From Ulota crispa (taxonomy: Eukaryota > Streptophyta > Bryopsida > Orthotrichales > Orthotrichaceae): a stretch of DNA of 64,000 nt. Of this stretch, positions 35,698-48,390 are shown one piece after another. The stretch is taken from the NCBI GenBank assembly GCA_963920765.1, contig OY987242.1, forward strand, positions 12,672,002-12,736,001, in the 5' to 3' direction. Numbering within the stretch: the stretch's first letter is position 1; each line of letters starts with the position of its first letter. The notes below the pieces were generated by a model. It saw only the letters and a list, made by a program, of their open reading frames with translations, made no database searches and was not told the origin of the DNA. Made by a program: the position numbers and the translations under genes.

Positions 35698-36612
35698 ACT
35701 TAGGTTTGCCCCAGACTAAATCCTTGACATTTTGCACTGCATATATACTTACTAGTACTACAATTATTTTTATCAAGTAAATAATTTTTAGCAACAATAA
35801 GGGCATGACAATGACAAAGACGTTGTGGAAAAATAAGCAAGTGACGGTCATGCCCTAAACCATTTGAAGTCATAGTATTTAGAGAGTTGCATATGCCACC
35901 AAGTGGACAAGCAATAAATCATGAGTTAACTTTCCAATGTAAGGCAACCTAATTGTTTATTGTAAAAAATTGAAATTAATCTAATGTTGGAGAAGGGTTT
36001 GCACTCAAAAAAGTGCCTAGCATGAATGGCCTTGGAGCTAGGAATGCCAATCCAATGTGGACTAGCTATTCACTCTCTCGATCTTGTGCATGACAAACTT
36101 TGTCTCCGACAATAAATATTTGTAATTTTTTACCGTGTATGATGCACATGAAAACTTTGTCTTTTAACACCTTGTAGCAACAACAAAGGGATCCGAGGTG
36201 TGTAAAGGGAAGAATTTCTTTTGAGTGAACGGCAACATGTTTGGTTGTTTATTTTGGCCTCCTATAGTGCCTTTGTTGAAGCTTTGTGCACTTGAATCAG
36301 GGTACTAATTTTGCAAGCTGCAATTTCACCACTACACCTACCATAAACCGCTTCTATACTGGATGTGTGCATTGAGAATGAGGGTAAATACAATTTGTTT
36401 CCTCATTTGATGAACAACACACCTTAGGATTAATGCATAGAGGTAAGAAAAACATTGAATACAATCATCCACGTGTGCAAGCTCATCCTTAAAATTAGCA
36501 ACTATAATTATCTCTCTTTCAAACTTTGATAAAATCAATGTTTCTTTGAGAAATATTTGGTAGTTTAATCCATTTTCTCCCAAATGCTTTTATAGTATTG
36601 AGAGAACCAATG
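35698..36612. other. Unassigned intergenic sequence related to element Y flanks
   Basis: 35700-35960 resembles the sequence just inside the ends of element Y (14560-15952), suggesting a Y copy without element X. 35961-36612 holds no supported gene. Confidence 0.5.
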
Positions 36613-37267
36613 TTAACCCCTCACCGCCCAAGGGGCCCAAACCGGGCCTCTTTGAATTTTATTCAAAATTGTGTGACTTTTTTTCAAGATTTTTTTAGTG
36701 ATTATTATTATTTTTAAAATTCTTGTTGAAGTCTAGTTTGAGCATCAAGAGTCTGATTTTGAAAATGAATTAACATGATTTGTCTATTCAAGATTTTGTG
36801 CAAGGGTGTCCATTGCAAATCTTCACTTTCTAGTGTTGAAGGCTCTTGGAAATGAGCCTCAAGTACACTAGAACTTGGAGAAAAAATCACACTAAAAATT
36901 CAATTCAAAAAATCGTAGAATAGATTTTGAGAAGCCGTGAATTGATTGGGGTTATGCATGTTATACTTGACATACTTATTTTTTTTTTGATACCCTCAGT
37001 TTTAGGTTTGAGATGCAAAAAGAGGATTGAAAGACTTCAAATCACTTTTGCAGTTTTAACACCCTCATGATTAAACATTATAATCTTTCAATCCACAAGT
37101 GATATTGTTGTGATTTCTCTTCCTATGTGATTTATAACATGTCAACTTTGAATTTTTATGGTTGCTCTTCAAAGAAAATTGATAAAATTGATCAAAATGC
37201 CGGCATTTTGTTCACTTTCAAGCAAGTTCTGAAATACTCAAAAATACCATGGACAGTGAGTGGTTAA
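36613..37267 (+). mobile_element. TTAA-family element I (subfamily II)
   Basis: TTAAcccctcaccgcccaagg to ccatggacagtgagtggTTAA; 655 bp, equal in length to element F and its reverse complement with scattered differences. Non-coding. Confidence 0.87.
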
Positions 37268-37925
37268 CTTTAGTTGATTGGCAAAAATTGACCGAAGTCA
37301 CCCAACCAAGATTTGTTGCATCTAGTTATATAACTAGAAGTTTTTTTTTGACTGATTATTTTAAACGTCCTTTAGTTTTTATGTCAACCATGATTTCAAA
37401 CGTAACATTAAGATGCTAATTTTAACATCAATTGTAACATAAAAATAAGTGAACGCCCAAAAAAATTCATCAAAAAATACACTAATTTTTCCTAGTGTAT
37501 AGTACCACTATGATATAGGCATTGAAACGTGTCTTTATAATTGTTGATTTAGATTTTTAGAGGAGTTGATTATTTCAAAAAATTAGGGTTATCCTTCAAA
37601 TCTCACTCAAGATTCTAACACTAATCCTACATTTTAAGGAACAAGTAAATCTTTAAAATTTATGAATGATTGTTTTTTTTTAATATTAATGACATATGCA
37701 TAATCTCAATCCTTAATCAAATAAAGCATTAGATGAGCATAACAAGAAATTTAGAAGTTAGATGAGCAGAAAAGGGTAAATTTTATATTTTATTTAAATT
37801 GTTTACGGTTTAACAATAAATAAATCAACACCAATAAAAATTTTCACCCATATACTTTTCTTATGTGAATATTTCTCTAAAATTAATATCAGGGCCTCAG
37901 GCCCATTTTAATTCATACTTTTTTA
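37268..37925. other. Unassigned AT-rich sequence
   Basis: No gene, RNA or element borders seen. Confidence 0.5.
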
Positions 37926-38545
37926 GGGAAATGATATGTGCACACTAGGGGTTTGATACACTAGGGGGTAAATTTTAGCTATTTACTCTCAACAAGTTGA
38001 ATTTGGAAAATTTGAATTCAGATTTGGATTTAGAGACCTTAATTTTGTTTAGAACTACAAAGGAGGCTACTATTAAACAATACCCAATGAAAAAGTCAGG
38101 TTTTTTTATAAACAAGGATAAAAGTCATAATTTGTTCCCTAGCTAAACCTTTCTACGAAGGATTGTTCAAGTGTAACCTCCTTAGTGGTTCTAGACTAAA
38201 CCAAGGTTTCTAAATCCAAACCTAAATTCAAATTTTCAAGTTCAACTTGTTGATAGTAAATATCTAAAATTTACCCCCCGCACTAGAAGAAAAACATGTC
38301 ATAAATGACTACCACAAATTGCCACAACTAAGTCACAATAACTGTCTTACAACTTCACAAACAATTGCACAACAATTGCACAACAATTGCACAACAATTG
38401 CACAACTAGATTGTAGTTGTGCAAATGTTGTGCAATTATTTATGTAGTTGTAAGGCAGTTACTATGACCTAGTCATGGCAATTTGTGACAATAGTTTATT
38501 CCTGTTTTTCTTCTAGTGCCGGTGTACACATCTCAATTCCTTTTT
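37926..38545. mobile_element. Foldback element U, copy 2, interrupted by a CACTA MITE
   Basis: The left arm (gtaaattttagctatttact ... tttggatttagagacctt) is inverted on the right (ggtttctaaatccaaacc ... agtaaatatctaaaatttac). Related to 8578-8992. The CACTA-type MITE at 38281-38518 lies within its right arm. Confidence 0.72.
38281..38518. mobile_element. 238-bp CACTA-type MITE
   Basis: Begins cactagaagaaaaacatg and ends cctgtttttcttctagtg, the CACTA terminus, with a 3-bp CCG duplication on both sides. The interior is almost fully palindromic. Its left half contains a tandem 11-bp unit (caacaattgca) repeated four to five times. Confidence 0.88.
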
Positions 38546-39942
38546 TAAACATGTATAAATAAAAAGGTAAAAAATAAATTGATCTAAATTGACATGATAG
38601 TCCTCATGCATGTTGGATTTGCATAAGAGACCCATTTAGAGTGGACGACAGTTAACCCACTAACCACCAAGCGACCAAAATGTGATCAATTTCTAGTGTA
38701 TTTTCAGAATCCTTGTCGTCGAAGGGTTTAGCTCATTTTGTTTATAAGTATTAAAATTTACATTTGCAAAAGTAACAATTCATCAAAACAGTTTCCAACT
38801 AGAAACAAATCATGGTACAATTCTATCTCTTGGTGTGTGACCTCACTGTAGCACTATTTCGCATTATTGTAATTTGAAAATTTTGAATTACATACATATG
38901 CATGAACACAATCATGAAATATCATTTTACTAGTACGCGACAATGTCTTTTGTAAAATACCATCCAGATTCCAGATAAGGTGAAGGTTTTGCTAAACGCC
39001 TAACAACCTAGAGGTAAAGTTAATATATTGATATTGTTTACAATTGTTGACTATTATGGTGAGCTCATATCTCTACTTTTAGATTGTGCTAATTTTATCG
39101 CAAGCATAGTTGTAAACCTTTCCAAATTAAATGTAACATTTTTAATTGTACAATCAATTTTCTCATAATCAAGAAAAACCACTACTGATGGGATTGGCTT
39201 ACAAATTTCTAATTGTTGCATGAGTAGAGAAGATTAGCTCTTGCATGTTCAAGAATCTTTTTTAGATTTTAGCTACTTGGAGTTGAATGTGATAAAAGAA
39301 AGTGTAAATCTACGATATGTTCTAAGAACATTTTTTTAATTGTAACTCTAAGATTTTGAGCTAAACTTGTTATAGATCTGAAAGGAAGAAAAAATACAAC
39401 AATATCACATATGGATTGAAAACCGCATATACTTTGGCTATAAGACCATTGGAAGTTTGAAAGTATTTTGAAGTCTTTTGATTCTTAATGCACGTATGGA
39501 TTCTAAAATTGCAAGCACTTAAAAAGTCTAAGGTTAACATAGGCAACATTTCTTACTCTAGAATGCTTACTCCACTTCAAACCTACTCTAAAAGTATAAA
39601 GTAATTTTTTTTAATATGATCATTTTCTCTCAAATCAAATGAATTTGAAGTTCAAATCTAAAAACTCTTAAGACTAGAAGATCAAGTTTTCTTACAACAA
39701 CTACCTTGCATAAATACACTCAACACCGCAAACAGTTTTATTCGATTTAAAATTGATGACAAAATACACTCACGTAATGATTTGCTTAGTAAAAACTGAA
39801 AAGTGTGAAAATTTTACGAAACCCTACTAAACTTCCATTCTTCATGAACATCAAAATTGGGAATTTCTCCAATTTAGCGATATGTTGTATAGGAACAATC
39901 ACTTATTATTGCGGGAATTGACATTTGCACCCATGATTTGCA
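38546..39942. other. Unassigned AT-rich sequence
   Basis: No gene or element borders recognised. Confidence 0.5.
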
Positions 39943-40060
39943 TATATCAAACCCCAAGTGTGCACATATCAAACCCCAAGTGTGCACATATCAAACCCCA
40001 GGTGTGCACATATCAAACCCCAGGTGTGCACATATCAAAACCCAGGTGTACATATATCAA
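39943..40060 (+). repeat. 22-bp tandem repeat, about five copies
   Basis: The unit catatcaaaccccaagtgtg plus ca is repeated about five times with small changes (aagtg to aggtg). There are no spacers, so it is not a CRISPR. A short frame through it is an artefact of the repeat. Confidence 0.9.
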
Positions 40061-40126
40061 TTCCCATTGTTATTGTTTAACTTCATATTTTAAGCTAGAT
40101 TTGTATAACATTTGGCACTGGCTATC

Positions 40127-40990
40127 TTAACCCCTAAATGTGTCAGGCATCAAATTTTGGTGTTCAAGAAATTTTGAGACCTTTGCTAACAGCACAGATT
40201 CAATCATTTAGATTATCTTTGGAGAAGTTGCTGTTTAAAGTTAGCTTCAATGTCCAATTTAAATTTCCTCCATACCACATTTCAATTTTTTTTGGTGTAA
40301 GCTAAATTGCAGGCATGTCTCTAGCGCATCAAAAAGTGTGACAAATAGTGTCACTAAAGAGCCTATGACAAGCTGTCACATTGGAAAGATTGGCAGGAAG
40401 TTGAGAATAAAGTCAAGAGCTCCCTTGGGCAATGAGGGCCCTTTTATTGAAATTTCATCATCTAACAAAATCCAAATGTATTTTTGTCCTAATTTCACTT
40501 GGGATGTTTTGTTCTACAAATTTGAATTCATTCACGGTTGAATTTCCTTTTATTCATAATGATTTTTGGTGAATAATTGGAGCTAAACATTTTCTTTATA
40601 TTAGGTGGTAGCTCATTTGTGAAATTATGGTTATGGATTTGGAAGGGGAGTATTAGTTTTGAAGTAATAATAACAAATACTAAATCATCAAAAGTGGTGG
40701 TTTTCCAATTTTGTACTCTCAAGAGTTGCCATTTTCCATAACAAGTTTTGGATGGCTTAAAAAAAGAACAAAAACAAAATTTACTCATCCACATTCAATC
40801 ACAAATATCTTGAAATTAAGATGGCTTTCATGAAAAAAATTTGACAACATTATCTAAAAGCATAAAAGTTCAATAGCCTATGGTTACAAATTTTTATCAA
40901 TTTTTAGTAATGATCTTACAACTACAGTTCAAAATTTTCCAAAATGCCTTCCTCAACCGCAAAAAGTACCATGAGGCACTTAAGGGTTAA
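40127..40990. mobile_element. TTAA-family element J
   Basis: TTAAcccctaaatgtgtcagg on the left and ccatgaggcacttaagggTTAA on the right; 864 bp. The ends match imperfectly and the interior does not clearly align with subfamily I or II. Confidence 0.68.
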
Positions 40991-41307
40991 CACTACAAAA
41001 AAAACATGAAATTTTCATGGATATCCCTAAAGTTTGCAATATTTTCATAGATACCGTTGCTTTTTTAGAAGTTTCACAAATACCCTTGAACCAAAATTTT
41101 CTAGTGGTTGTTTTGTTGTGCATGTCACTTCCTTCTCCCTTTGTGCACAAACTACTTCTTTCTTGTCATACGTGCATACAAAAAAAGAAGGTAAGTGGCA
41201 TGCACAACAAAATGAAAAACACCTAAATTTTTTGGTCCATGGGTATTTGTGAAATTTCTCAAAAAAAACAAGGGTATATACAAAAAATTTGCAAACTTGA
41301 GGGGTCA

Positions 41308-42187
41308 TAACATTGCTAACCAGGTTTGGGAGTTCCCCCCTAGCTGGAGGTATATGCCTCCCTAGATACATGGGGGGAGGCTTTAGTTTAACCCCTAAAG
41401 GATGTTGTTGTTTTGTATACGGACTCCCGTGTTGTATATGGATGGGGTATCTAGATAGCACGTGAATCCCATTGGAGCTGTAAATTTCAAACCAAGTAAA
41501 AAACATAAGACTAGTCAACTAGGATTTTTTGGGGAATTTTTGACATTTGTTGTAAAGTTTTTTTTTTCAAGTACTAAGAGGTTCTCGTACAAATACATAC
41601 AACACTTTTGGTAGGCAACATCCTTTAAGATCCCTGAAAGCTGGTTGGTGAAGGCCTTGAGCCGATGGTGGTCATTTGTTGGGGGATCTTCATATGAGGG
41701 GAGGAAAAGGGACCCCCCCCCAAGGAAGGGTTAAGAGTAGCTCCACTCTTCCTCGCCACACAGGCAAGTCCCGGGCCCAGGCTTGTCGGAGCCTCAAACT
41801 GAGGGCCGCTGCAGACTCGCCAAATTGCAAAAACTGGCCGAGCTCGTCAAATTTTATTTCCAAGACTGCAAGTTCCAATGTCTTGGTTAAATTTTTTTGT
41901 GCTTGAATCTAGTGTCTTGTATCGTTTTTGTTTGTAAGTTTACCCAAAAGTTCCGCTTGAGAACATTCCGTTTGCACCTCCCTGGGTGTCAATTTGGTTT
42001 TTGAAGTTATTTTTGTCTTTTCATTTTATCGTGTAGGAAGATGCAACCCCACCAGCAATGAGTGGTGAGCTTGTTTAGAGAGCAAAGTTGGAGGCCAAGC
42101 TCTCGGCCGCTCAGTTCCATGCTTTCAGACCACCGTAAGAGCCATTTGACACCCTCCATTTGCAGAGAAAGACTGGAGAAGCTCTAA
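41308..42187. mobile_element. Element O, copy 2, inserted in N and itself carrying element K
   Basis: Starts cataacattgctaaccagg and ends gctctaacaatgttaag, giving a short inverted repeat around taacattg. Its first part matches 20826-21035. It contains a tcctcgccacacaggcaagt stretch near 41750 like other dispersed repeats, but no supported gene. Confidence 0.62.
41388..41633. mobile_element. TTAA-family element K (short, nested in O)
   Basis: TTAAcccctaaaggatgttg begins at 41388; the partner end, ggcaacatcctttaaga, is decayed. Copy 1 of element O lacks this segment (ggaggttttagttataattt there), which supports a later insertion of about 245 bp. Confidence 0.55.
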
Positions 42188-42205
42188 CAATGTTAAGGTA
42201 TCCAT

Positions 42206-42672
42206 GAAATTTTCCCTAAAAAAAATTGGATTAAAACATGGGTGAAATCGCCGAATCTCAAACATACATTTAGTTGCCCACTTGTAGGATATAAAACAGT
42301 GACAGCTGATTTAACGAATTGAAATGTACACGTGGATGCATGCAGGATTTTTTCTATAACTTTATCTCAGCTGCAAGCATTATGGGGTACGTGTCGATTG
42401 GAGGTTTGAAAGGAAATGAAAAAAACTCCTGAAACTGTAGTTCGAAGTGTGAATATCAAGCAGTCAAACTCGATAAGGTTTGACCTTGACCCCGAGAATC
42501 ATGTGCTTCTACCGAGATTATTATTAGAATAGTCGACAGCTAAGCAAGTGCTGACATGGACTGGAAATTGCGGTTAAGGCCTGGGGAATCTCTTCGAGGC
42601 AGCTATTTCGGAGATTTTGAGGCCCCGCTTAAAAATATACATATTCATGCATGAGAAAGGCACTTTTTATTA
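42206..42672. other. Unassigned intergenic sequence
   Basis: No gene or element recognised. Confidence 0.5.
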
Positions 42673-42751
42673 TTAACCCCTCACCGCCCCGGTATTAAAA
42701 AAAACACTGAAACGCGGTCACATTCTGGCTTCTCCGGCGGTGAGGGGTTAA
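42673..42751. mobile_element. 79-bp miniature TTAA-family element L
   Basis: TTAAcccctcaccgccccgg on the left and ccggcggtgaggggTTAA on the right: the two ends of subfamily II with only about 40 bp between. It looks like an internal-deletion product close to the smallest possible element. Confidence 0.85.
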
Positions 42752-45700
42752 GAAGTACATTGCTTACTTCTTTTTAATCCCAAAGCCTCAAGTCCTTTTA
42801 CAAAAATTCAAAAAAACACAAAGTTTAGATTTTTTTTTTTTTTTTTTTTTTTTCCAAGGATCTAGCATATTCAAAAAGAAGCAATAGAGCATGCACGCCA
42901 CGGCAAACGGGTTTTCAAGGGGGAATGCCATGCAAACTTGCATGAAGTGGCGAGGCAAGGCCAAAAGTTTCCTTGCAACTCATAAAGAAATGAATGACAC
43001 AATTGTATCTCCTCCTATGTTACTTAGTTTTTGCCCTTTGATCCTTGCGATGCACCACGTGCTGTGCCTTGGGAGACCTTCACGTCAATGCAAGGGGTCC
43101 TGTCCAAAGCTGAAATGTGATATGGGTTTGGCTCAATTTAAAGGCCCTGCACTTGCACATCTGTAAGTACAAATGTTGTTGGAGACTTGAAATCAGGAGG
43201 CCATTAGGGATATGCTGCATCTTCATTGGCGGGGCTTGTTTTGCAGGTGGCAAGAGATGCTCTTAAGGGTCATAAGATAGATATATAGGCTCCATTCCAT
43301 TTATTACAAAAACTATTATTGTGTACACATGTGGCAATTTGTGTTAGAATATCTAAGAACTTTCCATTGTAATCCGTAATTGTCACACATATACCAAAAA
43401 CATTTGCAATAAACTGATAATTTTTTTCATCAAGAACACTTCTAAAGTGTTGGCACATTATAAAAGAACTCAAGATGAAGGGATCTTCAGTTTCAAAAAC
43501 GCATCATTTGATCTTTTGAAAATCTCACACAACTTGTGTCTATTAGAAGTTTAGTTTGGCTTTCACGGTCTGCATGTTTTGAAGTACATAAGCAACTCAC
43601 TTGTATTTTATTGACATCCAATCTAAATTGACTTGAATTCCTATTTTAGTTCTTAAACAACTTGTTTGTTTTGTTTTGCTTTTATTTTATCTAAAAGAAT
43701 CTACTATAATAACAGAATAAGATTCACCTTTTGGTGATCCTTTTACCATGAGGGTAAAAAAATAATGGGTAAAAATAAAAAATATTGTGTTGCATGTATG
43801 AGTTGGATTGTGCGGGTAAAACTCATGGGTAAAAATAAAAATATTGTGCTGCATGTATGAAGTATGAACTAGATTGTGCGGGTAATTTTTTTAAACTGGA
43901 CTATGTTGGTAAAACAAAAAAATAGATCCTTTCATTATGTAAGTAAAAACAAAAAATGGATCCTCTTACTACGTGAACAAAAAAAAATAGTTTTATTGCA
44001 AACAACAAATGTTTTATTATGTGATAAACATTTTGCGGAACTAGGTTTGAAATTATTTTGCCTCCCATCGGACTGATGGGTACCTACACTAGTTTGACAA
44101 GATTGCACAAAAGTAATATTAAAATTCAAGTTTGCATTTATTGATTAGAGGTAAATCAATCATCTTTTTGAAAACACTAAACTATTTCAAAAAAACACAA
44201 ATTACATTCTTTTGCATTGATGTTGTTTTTGCTACAAAAAAATAAAATTGATAGTAGATTTGTCTTCTTCTTGACAAATATTGTATAATGATTTGGAGGT
44301 TGTCAATTGTCATCCTATAAATCAACATGTTTTTCTTGTCAATATCTTCCTAATTCACATGTAGAAATCGGTTTGTATTTATTATGACGTATAGAGATAA
44401 AAATGTTGATATGGTTAAATTTCTTTAATCGGAATAGATACTCTCCCATGAGCCATCAAAATTTGTGTATACAGATTGGACATATAGAAACTTTATGATG
44501 AGTTGAACAACAATAGCAAATTTTGAAGACCTAAATCAATACAACATGATAATATCTGGCAATTCAACAGTATTTCCAAAATACAAAGAGAGGCCATACA
44601 TTCTCATCTATCTACCTATACTACTAAGTGGGAAGATTTCCCTTTATGCGCCCTTTTCTAGAACTTGTTAGAAATTTTTGTTGTAAGTTAAAGCAACAAA
44701 GGATGTTCAAGATATAGAACACCAAGTGCTCTCCAACCATGTCCTTTTCCAAAATGTCTTAGAACTACTTGATGGAAGTTGAAACAATATGCCATGCTCC
44801 ATATATAAAATACCAAACGCCCTTCAACCATGTGCTAGAAAATCAAGAAAATGCCAAACGCCCCCTAGCAAAGTATTAAAGAGTAATATTGTGATGAAAA
44901 CAATTGGTGTTTTTGGCCTCACCAAAATGATGGTGTATGAGGATTAGATTCTAGACCAATTGTGAGACAAATTTTTTGTAGAGTACATCAAGATTCAATT
45001 CTAAACCAATTGAATTGGAATATCAATTTCTTGTAAAAATGAATGTTACATTTACCATAGATGCCCAACTTATGTAAAGCATGTGCCTATATACATGTAT
45101 GCAATAAAAATAAAACAAACTTTAAAAATCCAAATCCACTTTTTTCATAAATCTTTGGTGAATAAGTTTGAATTTTTAAGGATCTAGGAATTGAATTTGA
45201 ATTCCCACCTTTCCTTCAATCTTTGAATTTATTAGAAGTTGTAAAGTTGCTGTGACATTATGAATATATTAATAGTTAGTACAATTAGAAAACATTTACT
45301 TCAGTGCGACTAAATGCTTAACATGGATTGCAATTTGGAATATTAGCTCTGAGGGATCCTGCAGGTCAATGGTGATCTTATAAAATCCATTTTGGCATTA
45401 TGAAAGCAGAACTTGTAATTAATTTTGTTTAAATGGCAACAACCCGCAATCATGTACCCTAAAAACATAGAGAAGTCGCTTGGAAAATAGCCAAGAGATA
45501 GGTGAGAGTTTTAGAAGAAGTTTTCCTAGGTAGGAATTGCTTGTAAAAGAACTTGAGCTTTTGGATGGTCATTGAGCAACTAGAAGTTGTTTTGTTTCTG
45601 AAGCTTCTATTCAATATAGCATAAATCTACTCCAATAGTAATGTGTTAATAGTTATTAGCAAGCTTTCTAGTTAGAGGTATGTGTAATATAGGAGGAGAT

Positions 45701-45760
45701 TATTTTTTAACAACGTTTTTTGTTTTAACAATATGTTTTTTAGGGTATTAGTTTGTTTAC
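42752..45760. other. Unassigned AT-rich intergenic sequence
   Basis: About 3 kb without a supported gene. It contains a 24-base T run (42830-42853) and a local duplication near 43745-43885 (gggtaaaaataaaaaatatt and a tgcatgtatga block, twice). Confidence 0.55.
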
Positions 45761-46700
45761 TTAACCCCTAAAGTTTTTATATCCATGTTTCACCAAAAAA
45801 AACTTAGAATAAGTATTTGTTATAACAAAGGGAAAATAAAATAAAATGAAAAATGAAATCTTGGTGCAATTACCATAGGATTTAGTAGTAAATTACTTTC
45901 ATTATATTATAGTAAAAAGATGAAAGATATGTGCGGTACAAATTGCAAGATTATAGGGTTTGAAGTGAAGAATAGTTTTTTTTGGGCATTCAAATTCTAG
46001 GCACTTCAAATATAGGGAATTTAATTTGCCAATTAATATCACTTTTTTTCTTGTAACTTTTCAAACTCACCTTTGTAAGAAAGTTGTCCATATGCTTAAA
46101 AGAATTCATAACATTTTGAATTGGAGAACACATACTATATATTTAGAATAAAAAACCAGATTTCAAAAAAATTCTTTGTACATAGCCGCTTTTTCAACAA
46201 TTTTTAGTTTTTACATTCAATAATGTTTTTAAAATGTGAACATTAGAGTTTTAGATTTTATCTCACTTTAGAGGAAGGAAAAAGCAAAGGAAACTAGCCA
46301 AAAATTGTGGCTTTCACAAGCTTGATCAACATAAAGCCACCTTTAGCAAAGGTGGAGTAAAGGGCAGTAAGCAAAAACAATTGCCTTCTTGGAATGAGGT
46401 TGGGTCAAAGTTTGACAAGGAAATAACTTTGTCCCTTGACCTTTGGGCAAGATCCCTAAATATCAACTATAGTGTATATAGTTGTGCCTGTATTACTCTA
46501 CAAGCAAGTAAAAGTATATGTTCCATCATCAAATTTTTATCTACCAATTGCAATGTTTTGAAAATTTTTGGATTGAAAAAATACTCCTTGGACACGCATC
46601 CTCTAATTTTTTTGTGGAAAAAGATTCATTATTCTATAATTGCTAACCTACCCAAATTTGCTATTTTGTCAAAAATGTGGTTTGATCCTTTAGGGGTTAA
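45761..46700. mobile_element. TTAA-family element M
   Basis: TTAAcccctaaagtttttata to gatcctttaggggTTAA; 940 bp. Only the outer 14 bases or so match between the ends. A 110-residue frame at 46381-46713 crosses the right border and has no recognisable family. Confidence 0.68.
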
Positions 46701-48390
46701 AACAAGCAAATAACTAAAGATTTTTTTCTTTTTCGTAAAGTAAATGTTTAATTCAGCCATAAGGTCATTTAGTTAAGTTTTTAAATGATTTTTTACAAAT
46801 ATTTTAGAGGGAGAAACCATGCTAATTGTAAATATTGACATTGGGAATTTAGATAAACGAATTTACAATTCACAGTTAAGGGCATATTTCATAGGTAAAT
46901 TATTTGTAGAGCAGCATTGTACCCCAAGGGCAAGGTAGGCATAACATTTTTCAAGAATATAGCCGCCAAAGTTTGAAGTGGACTTTTATTATTATCTTTA
47001 AACGTAAAGAACAAAAAAATTGAAGAAAGAATTATAATATTTGCGGAGTATTTAGTAATATCCAGGGAACATTCCGTTCACCAACCATTGATTTCGAAAA
47101 GAAAAAAAACTGGCAATGGTGGGTCAACCCAAGCCTAGGAGTACGGACATATAAAGTAAATGTTTGTTATAAAATTTTACTGAAAATCCGTTCAGATTTC
47201 GATAATAAAATTCCAATTAAAATGGAGAAACCTGAAAGTATCCCGAGTTGAATTTGTGCATGAGACTTCATAGCAAATTATCAACCCTTGTAAGGTTTGA
47301 ACTTAAAAAGTTCATTGTTTTAGGCACTCCATAACTTAGAGAGAGACCATTCATCTCACTCCAAAACCAGAATGGTTAAAAGTGCATACAATGTCTTATC
47401 CATAATCTGCACATGCACGACTCCATCACTCCAGCGAAGATCTCAACCCCCACTACTTCTGAAAATCGAAAAAAGTCCTGATCACAAATGCACATGATTC
47501 TAGGTTTTAATGAATGCACTGAAATGGACGTACTGTCTAAGTGAATAACCTATATAAATAAGTTAGTATCTCCTGATCCCAACCTCAGGTCCATAGTTAA
47601 GAACTTAAGATTGACCCGAATGGATCTTCTAAGCAAAAGTGCACTTTTGTGGAAAAATCAAGGTAACTTGGTAAAATGGAAATATTTTTGGTAGAAAGTT
47701 AAAGAAGAGACAATTGTGTGGCCATTTATTTTGAAATATTTTGAGTTAGTATGAATTAACTACAATTTATCAAAGCAAAAGTGCATAGGGTAGTTATTCT
47801 TGATCATAGGTGGTAGCATTCATGATACAAAGGCGGCTTATAAATGGAGCAGATGAGTTTTGAAAGCGACCACTATAAAGCCAAGAATGCTCCAATAAGG
47901 CTCTTAAAGCGTGCAAGCAACCATTCCATATTCTAATACTCAAATCATGATTGAGAACAAGTTTTCATTTATTTAGTATGACATATCTATATTTTATTGA
48001 AAGACAAATCTGAACACAATTATGAACAATAAGCACACACAACAATGGCTCATGTCACTCTCTTAAGTTCCTAAAGTGGTGCATGCACAAATGCAATTTC
48101 TAAATATAAAAATGTGATCCTTTTAAGAACCTCTGTGCATTGTTTTTGTGACCCTACATGGTCCATTTCAAATGGATGGACTGAATACAAGCAGACTACC
48201 TTATTACTTTTAGATTTTGGATAGACCAATAAGATAAGATGCTCTAATTTGAACCAGCTTTCGGAAAGACTGACATTTTAGATCAAATATCTATTACTAT
48301 CATTGATGAGTTAGGTGAGCTTAACAAGTTGTCAGCCCTTCCTAGAACTGGTCCGAATTAGAGCATGGTCCGAATTAGAGCATCCTACAG
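46701..48390. other. Unassigned AT-rich intergenic sequence
   Basis: No gene, RNA gene or element borders recognised. A short phrase near 48240 (gatgctctaatttgaacc) recurs inverted around 48355-48382 (ggtccgaattagagcatcc). Confidence 0.5.

Larger units (their letters stand above)
41010..42205. mobile_element. TIR element N, copy 2, split by element O
   Basis: The left end is aaattttcatggatatccct at 41010 and the interior agrees with 19584-19883 through about 41307 (gcaaacttgaggggt). The missing right tip, tatccatgaaattttcc, reappears at 42188-42205. The 0.88 kb between is element O copy 2. Confidence 0.7.

Noticed and set aside
39943-40060. Five 22-bp repeats, again CRISPR-like at first sight
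   Set aside because: No spacers; an ordinary tandem repeat.
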